A stretch of 64,000 nt of DNA from Flavobacterium sp. ZT3R18 (GCF_007097385.1 NZ_VJZS01000023.1:1-64000), one strand, 5' to 3'. Counted from the stretch's first letter, positions 18,860 through 27,928 are shown. A program made the numbers and translations. Notes: generated by a model not told the origin, from the sequence alone.

Positions 18860-19849
18860 TTAATAAATAGCTTCCCAACCTTGTTTTTTCCAATATTCAA
18901 TAATGGGTTTAAAAGGCCCTAACCTATGTTGTTTTTCAGAAAAAGGGTCACTAAAAGGAGCATGAGCATAATCTATTGCTTTTGCCTTTGGATCTGGATA
19001 GTCCATTGTTTTAGGATTAGGTCTGGTATGAACGGAGTCGTCATTTACATAAGCCGCAATATCGAGTGCTTGTGCATCGGTCAAATAGGGCTTACCAACG
19101 GTTACTTTATCAAAAGGCATATTCCCCTTCAGCCATTGTGCTTGTTTGATAATTCTATGCATACTCGAACCAGGTTGGTAGGCATATTTACCCCATAAAG
19201 GCGGATAAATATAGCCCGACTTGTCTGCATTAAATACCCCTTGCCCTTCATTTCCGTGACAACGAACACAATTTTCAACAAAAAGCACCTTTCCTCTTTC
19301 TGGACTTGCCGCTACAGCTGGAAATTCAATTTTGAAGTTTTTAGATCCTTTAAATAAACTGTCTTTGGGTACAAACTTGCTAATCCATTTAAAATAAGAT
19401 AAGAAAGCAACCATTTCATCACTGTCTAATGGCAATGGTTTACCAGAATGTGGACGCATGATACAGTTGTTTACCCGCTCAGCAAGCGTGAGTACTTTAT
19501 CTTCTCGTCCACGGTATTGTGGGTAATTGTCGTGTGACGACATCAAATTGAAGGCATAAGGCTTGGTGCCCGCGTCTTGATGGCAATTGGCACAATTCAT
19601 TTTATTGCCTAGATATTTCCCTTTAATTCCATCTGGACCAATATAATACGCCGTTCTTAACATTAATTCTCTTCCATAACGCACTGATTCGCCAAACTTA
19701 TCATTTGGGATTTTTGAAGTATCAATGGTAATATAAGAATTGTCTTTTGCAATTTCTTTTGCTATTGTGTTAGCCGAAGATGAATTACAAGAATTAAAAA
19801 TTACAATTGGTAAAACAAAAAGGATTCCTATAATAACTGTTTTTTTCAT
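18860..19849 (-). CDS. Dihaem cytochrome c lipoprotein, TsdA-like
   Basis: Exported c-type cytochrome, 329 aa, with a lipoprotein signal (LFVLPIVIFNSC, acylated Cys about residue 21). There are two haem-binding motifs, CANCH in the N-terminal half and CVRCH in the C-terminal half. The stretch between them, PQYRGREDKVLTLAERVNNC followed by GKPLPLDSDEM, matches the pattern of thiosulfate dehydrogenase TsdA and related SoxA-type cytochromes, including the Cys (ERVNNC) that ligates one haem iron in TsdA. The predicted place is the periplasmic face of a membrane. The gene sits between the arylsulfotransferase-fold gene (74-base gap) and the DUF6067-type gene, an unusual position inside a glycan locus. 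Electron donor and acceptor are not evident; thiosulfate oxidation is only a family-based guess. Confidence 0.82.
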   Translation of the reverse strand: MKKTVIIGILFVLPIVIFNSCNSSSANTIAKEIAKDNSYITIDTSKIPNDKFGESVRYGRELMLRTAYYIGPDGIKGKYLGNKMNCANCHQDAGTKPYAFNLMSSHDNYPQYRGREDKVLTLAERVNNCIMRPHSGKPLPLDSDEMVAFLSYFKWISKFVPKDSLFKGSKNFKIEFPAVAASPERGKVLFVENCVRCHGNEGQGVFNADKSGYIYPPLWGKYAYQPGSSMHRIIKQAQWLKGNMPFDKVTVGKPYLTDAQALDIAAYVNDDSVHTRPNPKTMDYPDPKAKAIDYAHAPFSDPFSEKQHRLGPFKPIIEYWKKQGWEAIY

Positions 19850-19923
19850 TTTTTATATACTATTAAATCTAGAGGTTTGTAAAGTTAGGCCGATTAAATA
19901 GCCTTCCCATTTTTTGTTATTTT

Positions 19924-21336
19924 TTAATTTAAAAGAAACGGTTTTAGTTTATCTTCTGCAATAAACTGTACTCGATAGGGAGGAATTTGAGACTCTAAAG
20001 TCCAAAGTAGCACTCCTTTTTTATTCGCTAGAACGGTAATATGTCTTTTTGAACAGCAGCATAAAACCGTTTCTTTGTCAATCATATAAGCACTTCCCAT
20101 TCTGTCATTATAGACTTCTTTGGGTAATTGAACATGAAAATCTAAGGTTGCTTTATTGCTTTTCTCCTCTACATTCATGGCAAAAACCGAAGATTGTTTT
20201 ATATCGACACCATTGTCAAAAAACATCAGGCTTCCTTCTTGGTTAATATGTGCCGCGTGGGCTTGAGAGAACTGACAATTGGCAGGCATTGTAATTGTCC
20301 CGCCTTTTCCTAGTTTCCAAATTACTTTTCCGGTCTTGGCATTTACCTTCCAAATCTGGCCATTATTATAAAAAGAAATTATAAAATTACCGTCTTTGTC
20401 ATAATTCAAACTGTTGGCATGCATCCAATCTTTTTTGGTTTTCAACAATGCCTTATCTTTCATTGGATCTAAATCATCAAAAACACTCCATTTCCAGAGT
20501 TGTTTCCCTTTTTTGTCTAAAATAATAATCCCATCACCGTTGATAGTATCTTTCTTTTTTCCGCCAATAGCCGTTAGATCTGTTATTCTTTCATCGACAA
20601 ACAAAGTCACTATTTCGGTAGTCGATTTCTTTATGATTTCATGATGAATGACTTGTTTAAAATCACCTTGCCCTTTTTTAATGTGCGTTAGTGTATCTCC
20701 CTGTAAATTAATTTCCAATATCTCACTACCATAGCTTGTAGGCTCATCATTTTTTCCCAGAATCGAAAGAATACTTTGGTCATCGGTAAAGCGAGAGACT
20801 TTAAATCCAGTTCCTTCAACAGTATGATACCATCTCAGGTTTCCTTTATAATCTATAATATAGGCGACACCGGGAGTTTCTCTTTTGCTTAAAAGCATAA
20901 ACCCCTTTTTGAAATTTTGAGGCAATAATTTTGGATTTGGACAACTTGCTTTAAATTCCTTTTGCAACCATTCCGGTAATTTTCTGGATTTGAAAGTATA
21001 TATTTTACTTGTGTTTTTTTCACCATCTTGAATAGTTATTACTTGATAGTTATAATTGGTCTCGGGGCTAATAGAACATAGCACCAAAGAGTGTGTTTTG
21101 CCATTAGGAGTAATTGACGAGGTCATTTTGCCTTTAATTCCAACTGCATCTCGCCAATATTCTATATATACCTCTGCATCAGTACTTGTAGTAACATCGA
21201 TTTGAATCTTCAATTCGTTGTTACTATGAGTTCCAACGCTGATATTTTGGATACAATTGCCTTTATTATTAGAGCAACCCGTCAATATTAATAGCGTAAA
21301 AACAAAAAGTGCTTTTGATAAAAATCTCTTGATCAT
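19924..21336 (-). CDS. Arylsulfotransferase (ASST)-family lipoprotein
   Basis: The start is taken at the ATG at 21336-21334, giving 470 aa. It is directly followed by a lipoprotein signal (MIKRFLSKALFVFTLLILTGC), whereas the longer frame from 21384 would put 16 charged residues before it. An N-terminal Ig/FN3-like domain (about 30-120) precedes a beta-propeller with repeated short motifs: GNLRWYHTVEG, GKQLWKWSVFDD and GKVIWKLGKGG. Histidines in VIHHEII, DWMHANSL and SQAHAAHIN fit the ASST family, which moves sulfate from an aryl sulfate donor to a phenol through a His intermediate. Whether this member is an active sulfotransferase or a propeller lyase/binding protein is open. A strong hairpin separates it from susD. 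Confidence 0.75.
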   Translation of the reverse strand: MIKRFLSKALFVFTLLILTGCSNNKGNCIQNISVGTHSNNELKIQIDVTTSTDAEVYIEYWRDAVGIKGKMTSSITPNGKTHSLVLCSISPETNYNYQVITIQDGEKNTSKIYTFKSRKLPEWLQKEFKASCPNPKLLPQNFKKGFMLLSKRETPGVAYIIDYKGNLRWYHTVEGTGFKVSRFTDDQSILSILGKNDEPTSYGSEILEINLQGDTLTHIKKGQGDFKQVIHHEIIKKSTTEIVTLFVDERITDLTAIGGKKKDTINGDGIIILDKKGKQLWKWSVFDDLDPMKDKALLKTKKDWMHANSLNYDKDGNFIISFYNNGQIWKVNAKTGKVIWKLGKGGTITMPANCQFSQAHAAHINQEGSLMFFDNGVDIKQSSVFAMNVEEKSNKATLDFHVQLPKEVYNDRMGSAYMIDKETVLCCCSKRHITVLANKKGVLLWTLESQIPPYRVQFIAEDKLKPFLLN

Positions 21337-21382
21337 TTTATTTCTGTGTTTAAAAAATGCTGCTGCTTTTTTTATAAAAACC

Positions 21383-21417
21383 AAGAATATAATAGTCTCA
21401 CCATTTATTATATTCTT
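21383..21417 (-). terminator. Attenuator-like hairpin between susD and the ASST gene
   Basis: A perfect 12-bp inverted repeat (AAGAATATAATA against TATTATATTCTT) with an 11-base loop, followed on the minus strand by a T-rich tract. Its place just past the susD stop suggests partial termination or mRNA end protection, so that susC/susD are expressed above the enzymes downstream. Confidence 0.6.
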
Positions 21418-21441
21418 GATTTTTAAAATACCTATTCCTAT

Positions 21442-22953
21442 TTATTGTCTGTCAGCGTTACTTAACTTAGGGTTAAGATCTACCTGACTTTGAGGGTATG
21501 TATAAAATTTATTTTGAGGCATCTTGATTTGAGCCGCCTCACCAACTCTAAGGTGATACGCATTTACAAGAACATCGTATTTATTCATTCTAATTAAATC
21601 GGCACGGCGTTTTCCTTCGTAGAAAAGCTCCCATCCTCTTTCTTGTAAAATAGCATCTCTTAGAGTAGCTTGATTGTAATCTGACAAAACCAAAAGTTTA
21701 GCATGTGATCTTGCTTTAACCTGATTAATAAGATCGATCGCTTCGCCAGTTGGTCCGCTAATCTCGTTCAATGCTTCTGCTCTACTCAACAACACATCGG
21801 CATAACGCAATATGTTTACACTGTGACCATCATAATACGTCGTTGTTTCATCATCTGCATATTTTCTTGTAGATACATCCGGCATATAGAATTCACCTGC
21901 TGGCGGTTCAGCACCCAAAGTAGGAGCTTGCTTGTGCAATAAATGATCTACTCCTGTAAATTCCGGGAAGAAACATTCTTTTCTCTCATCCTCATCACCA
22001 AAAGTATTATAGAAATCCCAGTTTACGGTATAATACTGCCATCTGTTTTCAACAACAGGGTGATCTATTGGTCCAAAGTGGTTCAATAATTCTGTTCCGT
22101 TTATATTAGCATCACTAAGTGAGGAGAAAATATTTTCGCTGCACCATTTGTTACTTTCTTTGAACAAGCCTGTATAAGATGGGAAAAGGCTGTACTCATT
22201 CAAATTCATCACTTGTTGTGTAAGAGTTACTACTTTTTGCCAATCATGACTACGCATGTATAGTTTTGCCAATAAAGTAAGAGCTGCACCTTTAGTAGCA
22301 CGACCTACATCGTTCGATCCATAAATTGCATTATCTCTATAATTTACAGGTAATACATCAGCAGCTTCATTCAATTCTTTGATAATGAAAGCATCAATTT
22401 CTTCAACTGATGATGGAGGTGTTTGAGCCAAATAATCAGGGTTCGCTATATCAGCCTCTGTAATTAAAATTACCGGCCCCCAAGAATCGGTTAAGTCCAT
22501 ATAGGAAGAAGCTCTTAGAAACTTAGCTTCGGCTATAAATTGTGCTTTTTCTGCCGCCGAAATTCCGGTCATAGGCGTAATGTAGAAAATTGCATTATTG
22601 GCATTGGCAATCAACTTATACATTGAGTTCCAATCTTCTTGAAGTAGCCCATTGGTAGAACTCCAAGTTCCTAAAGACAATTGTCCCGGATCACCGCCAT
22701 ATTGACAATGTCCCAGATCTGTGGCAATATCCGTTAATGCAAAATGCCTCGTTGCCCAGTACGAAAAGTTATCGCCCACACTTGGTCCTTTTAGTCTACC
22801 ATAAATTGAATTGATGGCTGCAACGGCATCCGATTTTGTTTGATACCCATTGGTATTGGTCAAACTACTATATACCGTGGGATCAAGATCGTTATTACAC
22901 GAAAATTGCGTTCCCGCAGTAAGTAAAAGTAATAGTATTGTATATTTTTTCAT
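21442..22953 (-). CDS. susD: SusD/RagB-family nutrient-binding lipoprotein
   Basis: Surface lipoprotein, 503 aa, which caps the SusC channel and binds the incoming ligand. Signal peptide and lipobox end in GTQFSC (acylated Cys19) followed by NNDLDP, with acidic residues next to the lipid anchor as expected for surface export. TPR-like helices with FLRASSYMDLTDSWGPVILI and GAALTLLAKLYMRSHDW, and the C-terminal RYADVLLSRAEALNEI and LRDAILQERGWELFYEGKRR segments, are hallmark SusD sequence. It follows susC by 37 bases. The ligand cannot be deduced from the sequence; the neighbouring enzymes suggest a glycopeptide or O-glycan. Confidence 0.95.
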   Translation of the reverse strand: MKKYTILLLLLTAGTQFSCNNDLDPTVYSSLTNTNGYQTKSDAVAAINSIYGRLKGPSVGDNFSYWATRHFALTDIATDLGHCQYGGDPGQLSLGTWSSTNGLLQEDWNSMYKLIANANNAIFYITPMTGISAAEKAQFIAEAKFLRASSYMDLTDSWGPVILITEADIANPDYLAQTPPSSVEEIDAFIIKELNEAADVLPVNYRDNAIYGSNDVGRATKGAALTLLAKLYMRSHDWQKVVTLTQQVMNLNEYSLFPSYTGLFKESNKWCSENIFSSLSDANINGTELLNHFGPIDHPVVENRWQYYTVNWDFYNTFGDEDERKECFFPEFTGVDHLLHKQAPTLGAEPPAGEFYMPDVSTRKYADDETTTYYDGHSVNILRYADVLLSRAEALNEISGPTGEAIDLINQVKARSHAKLLVLSDYNQATLRDAILQERGWELFYEGKRRADLIRMNKYDVLVNAYHLRVGEAAQIKMPQNKFYTYPQSQVDLNPKLSNADRQ

Positions 22954-22990
22954 TTTGATAAATTTAATGTTAGTAAAAAAGCTTTTTAGA

Positions 22991-25900
22991 CTAATGAATT
23001 GTGACTTTTAAACCTAAAATAAAAGTTCTGGAAGCTGGGAAGGAGTTGAAATCAATTCCTCCACCGATGTTTTCTTTTGTGGGATTATTAGGATCAATAT
23101 GTCCATTTACTTCAGGGTCATTTCCAGAATATTTTGTGAAAGTCGCCAAATTCTGACCTATAGCATACAATCGGATACTATCTATAAATTTAACTTGTTT
23201 TAATGCGCTCTGCGGGATAGAATATCCCAGAGAAACATTTTTTAAACGAATATAAGAAGCATCTTCAACAAATTTTGAATTTACATAACTCCCGTATTTA
23301 CTTTTGTAATACCCATCTCTTGGAATATCGGTATTTTCATTTGTGCCGGCCACCCAACGATTCAACGCATCTGTACTCGTCGATGATTCCCCTACCATTG
23401 CAGTCATATTATATACGGAATAATCAAATGACCCTTGGAAAAAGATATTCAAATCAAAATTACCATATTTAAAATCATTGTTAAATCCTGCAAGATAATG
23501 TGGTGTAGAATTTCCTAGGTAAGTTCTGTCATCTGCTGTGATTTTTCCGTCTCCATTTACATCCACATATTTTGGGTCTCCCGGTTTAGACAGGGGTTGT
23601 GGTGCATAAACTTCTCCCGTTTTTACTACTCCAGCATATTCATAACCATATAGTTCGCCCATTTCTTTTCCTGGCACTAATCTTGTAAATTCTTGACCGG
23701 AAACAGTACCACTTGGGTTAGACGTATTCGTGCTAATGATTTTAACATTATCTGAAAGCTCGACCACCTCTTGTTTATTGTACGCAAGATTTAAAGACGT
23801 TTTCCAAGAAAAATTATCTGTTCTAAAATTTTCGGTGCTTACGCCAAACTCAATTCCTTTGTTTTCAACAACTCCTGCATTGACTCTTTGGGTACCAAAA
23901 CCCCACCATCTTCCAACAGGAACATTCAAAAGTACATTATTGGTCGTTTTTTTATACACATCAATAGTGGCGCTGATTCTTCCGTCAAAAAATCCCATAT
24001 CCAAACCTAAATTGGTTTGAGCTGTTTCTTCCCATTTTAAGTTAGGGTTTGCTAAATTTGCTGGCTCAGTCCCACCAACAAAATTATCCGGAGCAATCGT
24101 AACCCCCCAAGATTGAAGCCTGCTCATGTATGCATAATCCCCAATACCATCATTTCCTGTAATACCATAACTGGCTCTTAATTTTAGTTCAGAAAAAGTA
24201 TTTAAATTTTGAATAAAGGATTCATTTGACATTTTCCATGCAATAGCCCCAGATGGGAATATTCCGAATTTATTATTTGGCCCAAAACGAGAAGAACCAT
24301 CTTTTCTTATGGTAAAAGAAGCTAAATATTTATCCGAAAACGAATAATTCAATCTACTGAAATAAGAAGTAAGCTTGGTTTCTGTTTTCTCCGTTTCCGG
24401 TTTTTGATAAATAGTGGCTCCTTCAAGATTATAATAGGTTAACAAATCACTGGAAAAACCAGTACCTGCTGCTTTTAATCGTTCATAAGTATCTTTTTGG
24501 TTTGAAGTTCCGATCATTGCAGTTATCGCATGTTGTTCACCTAAAGTAAATTTGTACGTTAAATATTGTTCTGTACTCCATCTGAAATAGGTTTTATTTT
24601 CTTCAGATCCAGAGCCTTTTAAAGCGGCTCCTGCAACCAGTGTTCTTGGTGTATATTTTCCTTGTATATTTTCCTGCCACTCCGCACCAGCCCCAAAATG
24701 ATAGGTCAGGTTTTTAATGATTTCATAGTCCAAAAACATATTTCCGTTAACCAATCTATTGATTGTGTGGTCAGTTGGCTCTAGCAAAAGAGCCAATGCA
24801 TTATCTTTTCCTTGGTATTTATAGTACGACCCGTCAGCATTATAAATAGGGACACTAGGAGGAGCGGTTTGAAGAGAATACATAGGAGATAAAATATTGT
24901 CTCCAAAATCACTATTGTGTCCCTCGTTTACAGCACCATAAACATTGGTACCCATATTTAATTTATCATTAAATCTTTTCTCAGCACCCATTCTAACGGT
25001 GTATCTTTCAAAATCGGTGTTTTCTAACGCCCCTGTTTGTTTTAAATAGTTTCCAGAAAGAAAAAATTTAGACACTTTATCGCTTCCGCTAAAAGTAATC
25101 GTTCTATTCAATACTTCTCCTTGACGGGTTGCCGCGTCAAACCAATTAGTATTCACTATCGGAAAACTTGCTGGAAAAACCAGTGGTCTGCCGTTTTCGA
25201 CAGCAATGGCATTTTGAATATCGGCGTATTGTTGTCCATTCAATAAGGAAGGCTCATTAATTATATTTTGAAAACCATCCGAAATTTCGGCCTCAACTTG
25301 CATTTTTCCTAATTTTCCTTTTTTGGTAGTAATTATTATTACCCCATTTCCTCCTCTGGCACCATAAATAGCAGTAGAAGAAGCATCTTTCAGTACCTGA
25401 ATGTTTTCAATGTCATTTGGACTAATCGATGCACCCGTACTCGTAATAAATCCATCCACCACATACAATGGCGCATTAGAAGTATTGAGCGAGTTTCCTC
25501 CTCTAATAACAACTGAAGGAGTACTTCCCGGAGCAAAACTATTCTGTTGCACTTGAATCCCAGAGGCGCGTCCTTGTAAAGCTTGACCAACATTAGAAAC
25601 TGTCCCTCCTAAGTTCAAGTTGTCTTTACCAATAGAACTCACAGAACCGGTAAGGTCACTTTTCTTTTGTTTACCATACCCAACAACAATTACCTCATTC
25701 ATTTTTTGTCCTTCTTCTTTCAGAACGACAGTCATAAAACCTCCTGTTGCTTTAACTTCTCTGGTTTCCTTTCCGATAAAAGAAATCACTAAAGTAACCG
25801 AAGCATCTGAAGCATCAATTGCAAAAGAACCATCCATATCAGTTTGAACCGATTCTTTAGCTCCTTTTATATGAATATTGGCACCAGATATAGATTGCCC

Positions 25901-26107
25901 GCTTTCATCGGTAACCTTTCCTTTAATTTGTTTTTGGATATTTTTTAAATTAATTTCTGTCGGAAGATTTGTTGTATAACTCTCTGATGCTGATACTTGC
26001 AAAGTCCAGTTGAGCAGTAAAATAGTGGTCATTTTAACCACTCTCCCCGAGATCATGTTAAGCCGAAAATCTTCGGGCTTATTTTTGGTTTTTACATTCA
26101 TATTCAT
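22991..26107 (-). CDS. susC: SusC/RagA-family TonB-dependent transporter
   Basis: Outer-membrane TonB-dependent transporter, 1038 aa. After an unusually long N-terminal region (MNMNVKTKNKPEDFRLNMIS before the hydrophobic TTILLLNWTLQVSA) come a carboxypeptidase-regulatory-like domain (about 60-130, GKVTDESGQSISGANIHIKG), the TonB box region and plug (VIVVGYGKQKKSDLTGSVSS, then GIQVQQNSFAPGSTPSVVIR and the DIENIQVLKDASSTAIYGAR signature), and a 22-stranded barrel ending in SRTFILGLKVTIH. There is no STN domain, so signalling through a FecR/sigma pair is not expected, and none is present nearby. The leader of about 175 bases and the upstream palindrome are shared with the GH31 operon. Confidence 0.96.
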   Translation of the reverse strand: MNMNVKTKNKPEDFRLNMISGRVVKMTTILLLNWTLQVSASESYTTNLPTEINLKNIQKQIKGKVTDESGQSISGANIHIKGAKESVQTDMDGSFAIDASDASVTLVISFIGKETREVKATGGFMTVVLKEEGQKMNEVIVVGYGKQKKSDLTGSVSSIGKDNLNLGGTVSNVGQALQGRASGIQVQQNSFAPGSTPSVVIRGGNSLNTSNAPLYVVDGFITSTGASISPNDIENIQVLKDASSTAIYGARGGNGVIIITTKKGKLGKMQVEAEISDGFQNIINEPSLLNGQQYADIQNAIAVENGRPLVFPASFPIVNTNWFDAATRQGEVLNRTITFSGSDKVSKFFLSGNYLKQTGALENTDFERYTVRMGAEKRFNDKLNMGTNVYGAVNEGHNSDFGDNILSPMYSLQTAPPSVPIYNADGSYYKYQGKDNALALLLEPTDHTINRLVNGNMFLDYEIIKNLTYHFGAGAEWQENIQGKYTPRTLVAGAALKGSGSEENKTYFRWSTEQYLTYKFTLGEQHAITAMIGTSNQKDTYERLKAAGTGFSSDLLTYYNLEGATIYQKPETEKTETKLTSYFSRLNYSFSDKYLASFTIRKDGSSRFGPNNKFGIFPSGAIAWKMSNESFIQNLNTFSELKLRASYGITGNDGIGDYAYMSRLQSWGVTIAPDNFVGGTEPANLANPNLKWEETAQTNLGLDMGFFDGRISATIDVYKKTTNNVLLNVPVGRWWGFGTQRVNAGVVENKGIEFGVSTENFRTDNFSWKTSLNLAYNKQEVVELSDNVKIISTNTSNPSGTVSGQEFTRLVPGKEMGELYGYEYAGVVKTGEVYAPQPLSKPGDPKYVDVNGDGKITADDRTYLGNSTPHYLAGFNNDFKYGNFDLNIFFQGSFDYSVYNMTAMVGESSTSTDALNRWVAGTNENTDIPRDGYYKSKYGSYVNSKFVEDASYIRLKNVSLGYSIPQSALKQVKFIDSIRLYAIGQNLATFTKYSGNDPEVNGHIDPNNPTKENIGGGIDFNSFPASRTFILGLKVTIH

Positions 26108-26286
26108 GGTATTTAAGTTAGTTAGTTATTTTTTCAATCATCTCTTTCTTGACATTGCAAACAATCAAGTCTATTCGTGTTTTTTACTTAAACATATTCT
26201 CATTTAAAAAGTCTAAAATGATATTAAAATCATTTTTATACTACTTTAAAATTGAAAATAGAATAATAATATTCACAATTCAATGA

Positions 26287-26317
26287 CGAAACTATATATT
26301 ATTTTCTAATAAAAAAA
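26287..26317 (-). promoter_or_regulatory. Putative promoter of the susC operon
   Basis: Minus strand: TTTT (26317-26314), a 19-base spacer, and TAGTTTCG (26294-26287), the same boxes and spacing as before the GH31 gene. Downstream, an inverted repeat AAAATGAT-n-ATCATTTT (about 26215-26236) lies in the leader; the GH31 leader keeps its first half (about 8019-8034). Confidence 0.5.
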
Positions 26318-26333
26318 GGAAAGCAACAAAAAA

Positions 26334-26370
26334 TGTGCTCGAACACGCTAAATTTGTGTTTTCGAGCACA
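26334..26370. promoter_or_regulatory. 37-bp palindromic operator, copy 2
   Basis: Inverted repeat with outer arms TGTGCTCGA and TCGAGCACA, nearly identical to the copy at 8138-8174 and centred the same distance (about 69 bases) before the predicted transcription start. The LacI-type regulator gene ends 298 bases further upstream on the same strand. Confidence 0.7.
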
Positions 26371-26668
26371 CAATTGTAGTAAAAGTGTCGGAATTATTTT
26401 AAAAGCATTAATTCCGAAACATTTAACCCTACAATTTTTATCAAATGCAAAAAATAATCTGGGGAGAAATACAAACCATTAAAATAGGAGGCAAGGAAAT
26501 TTCAGAATGGGTATGAAATTTGAAAAAATTTAATTCTAACGAAATACGATTGCATATCATTTACAACGTCAAGAATTTACGGTATAAAGGGAAATTGACT
26601 AATTTCTGAAAGAAGTACCTCAGCAATAATATGAATTAGAGCTATCATAGAAACCAGCATAAAAAAAA

Positions 26669-27709
26669 CTACTCTAAATAAGAATTGATATTTTCCGAAT
26701 TGATGATATCAATCGGTAATAACGTAGTGTTGGGAATTTCTTTGCCGAAAATAAAAAATTCAGCTAAACCCATTACACCTAAATAAGCTTGCCTTTTTGG
26801 GTTTTGATGAATTAAAAAGTCTATCGTTCCTTGACTTAAAAAAGCGCAATTTTCGGCTACTAAATCATATCCAATAATGCCAATTTCAGATCCATATTCA
26901 GCACTCGCTATTTTGGCGATGTGGAAGGATTTTGAGGTCGTAACAAAGATTCCGCCCAAATTGGGGTTGTGGGCCAGAAAATCTTTAAAATCCTTTTCAA
27001 TCGTTGGATTATGCAATTTTAAAGTATGTATCGTGTACTCCGAATTTTCTTTTTCATTAAAATAAGCTCTAAATCCACGCTCTTTTTCTTGCATGTGAAT
27101 GGCATTTTCATAAGACTCATCGATATGAATAATGACCATACTTCCTTTTTTGTGCAGTAAATCCAAAAGCTTGGCCGCAACCCTTCCGCTCATAAATAAA
27201 TCCTGACCAACAAAACTTTTGATTATTGAAGAGTGAATTTGATTGTTAAAAGTAGAAACAACAATTCCCAATTCATTATATTTCTCAACCATATCCAATG
27301 TTTCCTTATAAAACAAAGGCGCCAACATAACAGCATCTGGAGCTATTTTCAATATGGATTCATTGCAATTTATAAAAGACGCTGTGCTTTCCGGGTCAAA
27401 ATAAAATATTTTGATTTGAAGGTTGTACGCTTTAAATTTTTGCACAACATCCTCAATTCCTTTGACACAAGGAAGCCAATAAGAATCTAACGATGGATCG
27501 GGAAGACTGACACAAATGTGATATACTTTGTTATTCTTGAGACTTCTAGCCATAAAATTAGGCTCATAGTTTATCTCACTCAAAACCGCATTCACTTTTA
27601 CAAGAGCCTCCTCAGATACTTTGCCTCTTTTATGCAACACTCTATCCACGGTCCCTTTTGAAACCCCAGCTAACAGCGCAATATCTTTAATCGTAAGTTT
27701 TTTATCCAT
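26669..27709 (-). CDS. LacI-family transcriptional regulator
   Basis: 346-aa DNA-binding regulator. The N-terminal helix-turn-helix (TIKDIALLAGVSKGTVDRVL, residues about 6-25) and hinge region (VNAVLSEINYEPNFMARSLK) are followed by a periplasmic-binding-protein-like sensor domain (about 62-340: HICVSLPDPSLDSYWLPCVK, PDAVMLAPLFYKETLDMVEK, GSMVIIHIDESYENAIHMQE, IGIIGYDLVAENCAF). It is divergent in sequence from LacI/GalR but typical of the Bacteroidota branch with GTVDRVLHKRG. It lies directly upstream of the susC operon on the same strand and is the likely reader of the two 37-bp palindromes, with a sugar or glycopeptide fragment as effector. That link is inference from position. Confidence 0.9.
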   Translation of the reverse strand: MDKKLTIKDIALLAGVSKGTVDRVLHKRGKVSEEALVKVNAVLSEINYEPNFMARSLKNNKVYHICVSLPDPSLDSYWLPCVKGIEDVVQKFKAYNLQIKIFYFDPESTASFINCNESILKIAPDAVMLAPLFYKETLDMVEKYNELGIVVSTFNNQIHSSIIKSFVGQDLFMSGRVAAKLLDLLHKKGSMVIIHIDESYENAIHMQEKERGFRAYFNEKENSEYTIHTLKLHNPTIEKDFKDFLAHNPNLGGIFVTTSKSFHIAKIASAEYGSEIGIIGYDLVAENCAFLSQGTIDFLIHQNPKRQAYLGVMGLAEFFIFGKEIPNTTLLPIDIINSENINSYLE

Positions 27710-27773
27710 CGAAGCAAATATATAAAAAAAGTTGAAAGGGTATACTACAATACAAATATGCGTTTAAAAATAG

Positions 27774-27809
27774 AAACCACCATCTCAAAAGCTTTTGAAA
27801 TGATGGTTT
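27774..27809 (-). terminator. Terminator following the fumarase 3' relic
   Basis: AAACCACCATCTCAAAA (27774-27790) pairs with TTTTGAAATGATGGTTT (27793-27809) with two mismatches. On the minus strand it lies 27 bases past the stop of the fumarase fragment and before the LacI gene, as expected for the former terminator of a full-length fumarase gene at this place. Confidence 0.65.
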
Positions 27810-27835
27810 TTCGCAATTTATAAACGAGCTATTGT

Positions 27836-27928
27836 CTAAAGATTCTCAAAAAAATCATTCCCTTTATCATCAGTGATAATAAAAGCTGGAAAATCTTTAA
27901 TTGTGATTTTACGAACAGCTTCCATACC
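27836..27928 (-). pseudogene. 3'-end relic of a class I fumarase gene
   Basis: The last 30 codons plus a TAG stop of a fumarase gene. The peptide GMEAVRKITIKDFPAFIITD then DKGNDFFENL is identical to the end of the intact fumarase at 34913-36514. Bases 27842-27928 match 34919-35005 with a single synonymous difference (CCA for CCT). The final Leu codon (CTT against TTA) and the stop (TAG against TAA) differ. No upstream fumarase sequence remains; similarity ends abruptly after 27928. The two copies lie in the same orientation, 7077 bases apart, and bracket the plus-strand island. Confidence 0.9.

Noticed and set aside
21337..21384. N-terminal extension of the ASST-family protein
   Set aside because: It puts 16 residues before a complete lipoprotein signal peptide; the ATG at 21336 is the natural start.
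26442..26520. Short plus-strand frame starting MQKIIWGEIQ between the operator and the LacI gene
   Set aside because: Only about 24 codons with no family match; it could be a relic, but nothing supports a gene.
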